A stretch of 64,000 bases of DNA from Basidiobolus meristosporus CBS 931.73 (lineage: Eukaryota > Basidiobolomycota > Basidiobolomycetes > Basidiobolales > Basidiobolaceae): positions 1-64,000 of the forward strand of contig MCFE01000332.1 of assembly GCA_002104905.1 (NCBI GenBank), written 5' to 3'. Each line of letters opens with the position of its first letter. Positions within the stretch are counted from its first letter, which is position 1. This document shows, one piece after another, positions 61,431 through 64,000 of this stretch. The position numbers were made by a program, and so were the translations under genes. The notes beneath the pieces are model-generated. The model saw nothing but the letters and a program-made list of their open reading frames with translations. It did not search any database and had not been told where the DNA came from.

Positions 61431-62019
61431 ATTGGTGGATTATTGTATGGAGGTGGTTTGAATCAATTTGGCATGATCTCTGTTATTAATCATATTTTTA
61501 ATGCATTATGATTAAATTTCCATCAATTACCATGTATCCCATCATTATGTTGCAAAAATCATCCGCAAACAATGCCTTGGTACTTTTATTAATGCTTTAC
61601 TCATAGGTCTATAATCAAATAGGAAATCTGCAATTGATGTGATCTGATCCGTGTCAATGCAATCTGAGATGCATCATGCATAATATATGGAAAATTCAAC
61701 AATCACATTAGTTTTCATATACATATTTCATATAAGACCAGGTTGATGCCAATATACTGCTGTATAAGTATCCAAATCCTTTGCTATGGTCCCCATACCA
61801 AGTCTCAACTCATCTTTAGTACAACCCAGACAAAACCCATCCCCCAGCTCACAAGCATGGTCCGGACCGGAAAAGTTGATGTTGGATCCATTCAAGTTCT
61901 TGCTAAATGATTTTAGAAGGGCCCAAGTGCCTATGATGTGCCTTCATACAGATATTTGGGCACTACTGATTAATCTAGCAGAACTAGATACCTTGGAGAG
62001 TTGACAAAGATGGAAGAAT

Positions 62020-63033
62020 TTGAGTAGAAAGCTGCGGCATGAGTTCTACATCAAGATGCCAACTGATACATGTAAGAAGATATATAACAAGACATGTATT
62101 GAAATCAAGAATGAGCTGAGACTGAGGGGATTTGATGAAGAAGCCGTGCGGGAACAATTCTGCGCACAATTTGCACAGTGCAGGCCTGACGCATCTGTTT
62201 GTGCCTCAACTTTGGGAACCAAAGAGATTTTGAATGAGTTTTTGCCTCAAATGGCTAATGTACTGCGTGATATATTAGTAGAGCTAAGTGGCTTCCAAGA
62301 GCAATATACACAGGACTCATCCAGGCAACAGCTCCAAGGTATCAGACAGAGGGTAAGTGAATACCTTGAGGAATCAGATGGTGAGCTTCAGGAGGAAGAA
62401 TACAGACCGCAAGCAACATTGTCCAGATTGCACCAGCACACCTTGCTGGATTCCTTACCATCTCTTGCAACCACAGTGTGCCGGTGCACGTCAGTCCAGA
62501 CTATGCCAACACCCTTTACCAGAGTGCCCCACGTTGAATCAACACACATTGGGTTGATGCGCACGCTTCAGAGCAAAACTACCAGAACTTGCCAAACTGC
62601 TCATTTAGACACAAGTCCATTGGAGCGGACCAAGTTGGGTCAACATGCAGCATCACATCAAACTCAGCCAAGGGCCATCTCAACGCGTCAAGGTGCGCCT
62701 GCGCGTGCCATTTTGCCTGACCATCAGTCAGTTACTTCTGGTGAACTGACTGATGATGACCAACATGAAGTGCCTCAACCACCAGAGCCCTTGGCAAGTA
62801 AAAGAACGCGTCAGCGTGTGGCACTCCAGGCCAGTTCAGTTAGTTCATTTGGAGTGATTCAGAGCGGCCAAGGTGCAGCATTGCACTCATCAACTAGGAG
62901 GCAAAATACTGACTACAAATACACAAGTAGCCAAGATGATAGTCAGCCAGGAAGTAGTATAGGTGTGCAAAGTGAGTCACTACCAAATGCTTCAGTAGTA
63001 ATCCCTGTGAGAAAAAAACCCAGGAGAAGATGA
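62020..63033 (+). CDS. Harbinger ORF2, accessory protein, long open frame
   Basis: 337 codons from MSRKLRHEFYIKMP. The N-terminal ~70 residues (KIYNKTCIEIKNELRLRGFDEEAVREQF, written here in part) are helical and could be the second half of a Myb/SANT-like domain; the first half (HTDIWALLINLAELDTLES, 61945-62004) is open just upstream, separated by one TGA. Then a coiled region (GFQEQYTQDSSRQQLQGI, EESDGELQEEEY), a long Ser/Thr/Gln-rich stretch, and a basic end VRKKPRRR that could be a nuclear signal. Two-gene Harbinger elements carry such a DNA-binding partner protein; the assignment is inference. Confidence 0.65.
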   Translation: MSRKLRHEFYIKMPTDTCKKIYNKTCIEIKNELRLRGFDEEAVREQFCAQFAQCRPDASVCASTLGTKEILNEFLPQMANVLRDILVELSGFQEQYTQDSSRQQLQGIRQRVSEYLEESDGELQEEEYRPQATLSRLHQHTLLDSLPSLATTVCRCTSVQTMPTPFTRVPHVESTHIGLMRTLQSKTTRTCQTAHLDTSPLERTKLGQHAASHQTQPRAISTRQGAPARAILPDHQSVTSGELTDDDQHEVPQPPEPLASKRTRQRVALQASSVSSFGVIQSGQGAALHSSTRRQNTDYKYTSSQDDSQPGSSIGVQSESLPNASVVIPVRKKPRRR

Positions 63034-63849
63034 TGCAATTGCTTTGAATTGCTATTATTTGCAATGATCCCGACGACCCATTTTTTTGCAATCTGAATTA
63101 AGCCATCAAAAATCAGTGATCATCAAATTTTTGATATAAGTAATATCAAGGTTGTCTCATATATGAGACAGAACCCCTATAAATAAGCACCCTGCATATA
63201 TATATATCATATGTAATACCAGTGCAGCTATTAGATCTGTTTTGTACCAACCTAATTGCTTGCGTGCTAGCTATGACACCTTGTCCAAACACTAGGATCA
63301 AGGATTTACTTGCTCAATGGGCAAAATGGGATATTTGATGGCAAACCAGGTAGTTTGCTTAGTAGTCAATGAGCCAATTGGGGGCTGCCAGCTTCAGGAT
63401 ACTTTTTGGACCAATTAACCACTGAGATACTGTCCAATTGGAATGATGGTAACCACAATGGTACGTATCAGTGTAGTTTATAGTGTGATACACATTTATT
63501 TCCATTTACATTAAAGAAACATATCCAAATACTGGATTTTACCTGTCATAATAGCGGTATCCAATTGCGCACGTGATGCAAACATTACAAGTTGGCACAA
63601 TCATCTGTGCCAGCCTCATTGCGTCAGATTGTGCCATAGTGTGCAAGATTGTCCCACATAGTGCAAAATTGTCCAAGAACAATGCTGCCTTCTGGTAGCT
63701 TTAATATTGCGCCCAATCATTCTTTACAACCACGGATTGCGCCACGCGCCCTGGCACGGTACAATGGAACAAGTCTATTATCAGGGATATTGGACTCTGA
63801 CTGAAGCTACATATTGTGGTGCTACCCTATGAAAAATGGATTGGTCCTC

Positions 63850-63985
63850 CAGGTACATCCAATCTGGGTCAGCCATCAAGTTCCCATCAGGAGACAGCTA
63901 TACTACCAGCAGCTTGGAATTAATGACCATCTACACAATCTTATGACAGGATCACAACAGTGTTTTACTAATTTACAACTAAACA
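63850..63985. repeat. Repeat family R6, copy 2
   Basis: Matches ~25098-25225 (GTACATCCAATC-type, GCAGCTTGGAATT, GGATCACAACAGTGTTT-type blocks). Nothing else seen to the window end. Confidence 0.5.
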
Positions 63986-64000
63986 AAGTTGATAGAATAT

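Larger units (their letters stand above)
60357..63776. mobile_element. Harbinger-like element copy C, nearly intact
   Basis: 3,420 bp. Left AGACTAGTTCCGTTG, right ...CAATGGAACAAGTCT, flanked by direct ATT (60354-60356 and 63777-63779). Two divergent-to-centre ORFs: transposase (-) and ORF2 (+). No nested insertions, so it is the best reference for the family structure and empty sites. Confidence 0.9.

Overview
The window looks like part of a filamentous fungal chromosome, most likely from a basidiomycete. The reasons are very dense, short spliceosomal introns (about 50-70 nt, with up to 11 in one gene), a (TTAGGG)n tract, fungal-type housekeeping genes and fungal Ty3/gypsy and Ty1/copia families. 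Order or genus cannot be read from the sequence alone. Intron structures were assembled by eye from GT..AG sites, reading phase and family conservation.

The window has two compartments. Positions 1 to about 18,400 are gene-bearing, with CpG-containing DNA and few repeats. In order they hold a TLC-domain membrane protein (-, cut by the window start), a small secreted GPI-anchor-type protein (-), an orphan protein (+), a DJ-1/PARK7-type protein (-), a STE20/PAK kinase (+), an aberrant histone H3-like protein (-), ATP synthase subunit ATP18 (-), an ethanolamine/choline phosphotransferase (-), a stretch with an interstitial telomeric tract, and an arrestin-domain protein (+). These are ordinary, functionally unrelated eukaryotic neighbours, not an operon. 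The H3-like gene is the least ordinary of them.

From about 18,400 to 64,000 the DNA is AT-rich, CpG-poor and almost entirely transposable elements inserted into one another. Four copies (A-D) of one Harbinger-like DDE transposon family share AGACTTGTTCC-type ends. Copies B, C and D have matching 3-bp target duplications (GTT, ATT, ACT). Copy B keeps a full-length 294-aa transposase frame, and copy C keeps a long 337-residue second ORF. A 734-bp near-perfect foldback with the same ends sits inside copy B, as does a 1,071-bp solo LTR. Around these lie two gypsy lineages (one YLDD type on +, one FVDD type on -), three copia relics, and several unnamed repeat families (called R1-R6 here).

Copies of the Harbinger family differ largely at CG versus TG/CA positions, and several stop codons are TGG-to-TGA or probable CGA-to-TGA changes. 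This suggests methylation-linked CpG decay. No CRISPR array, rRNA or convincing tRNA was found.
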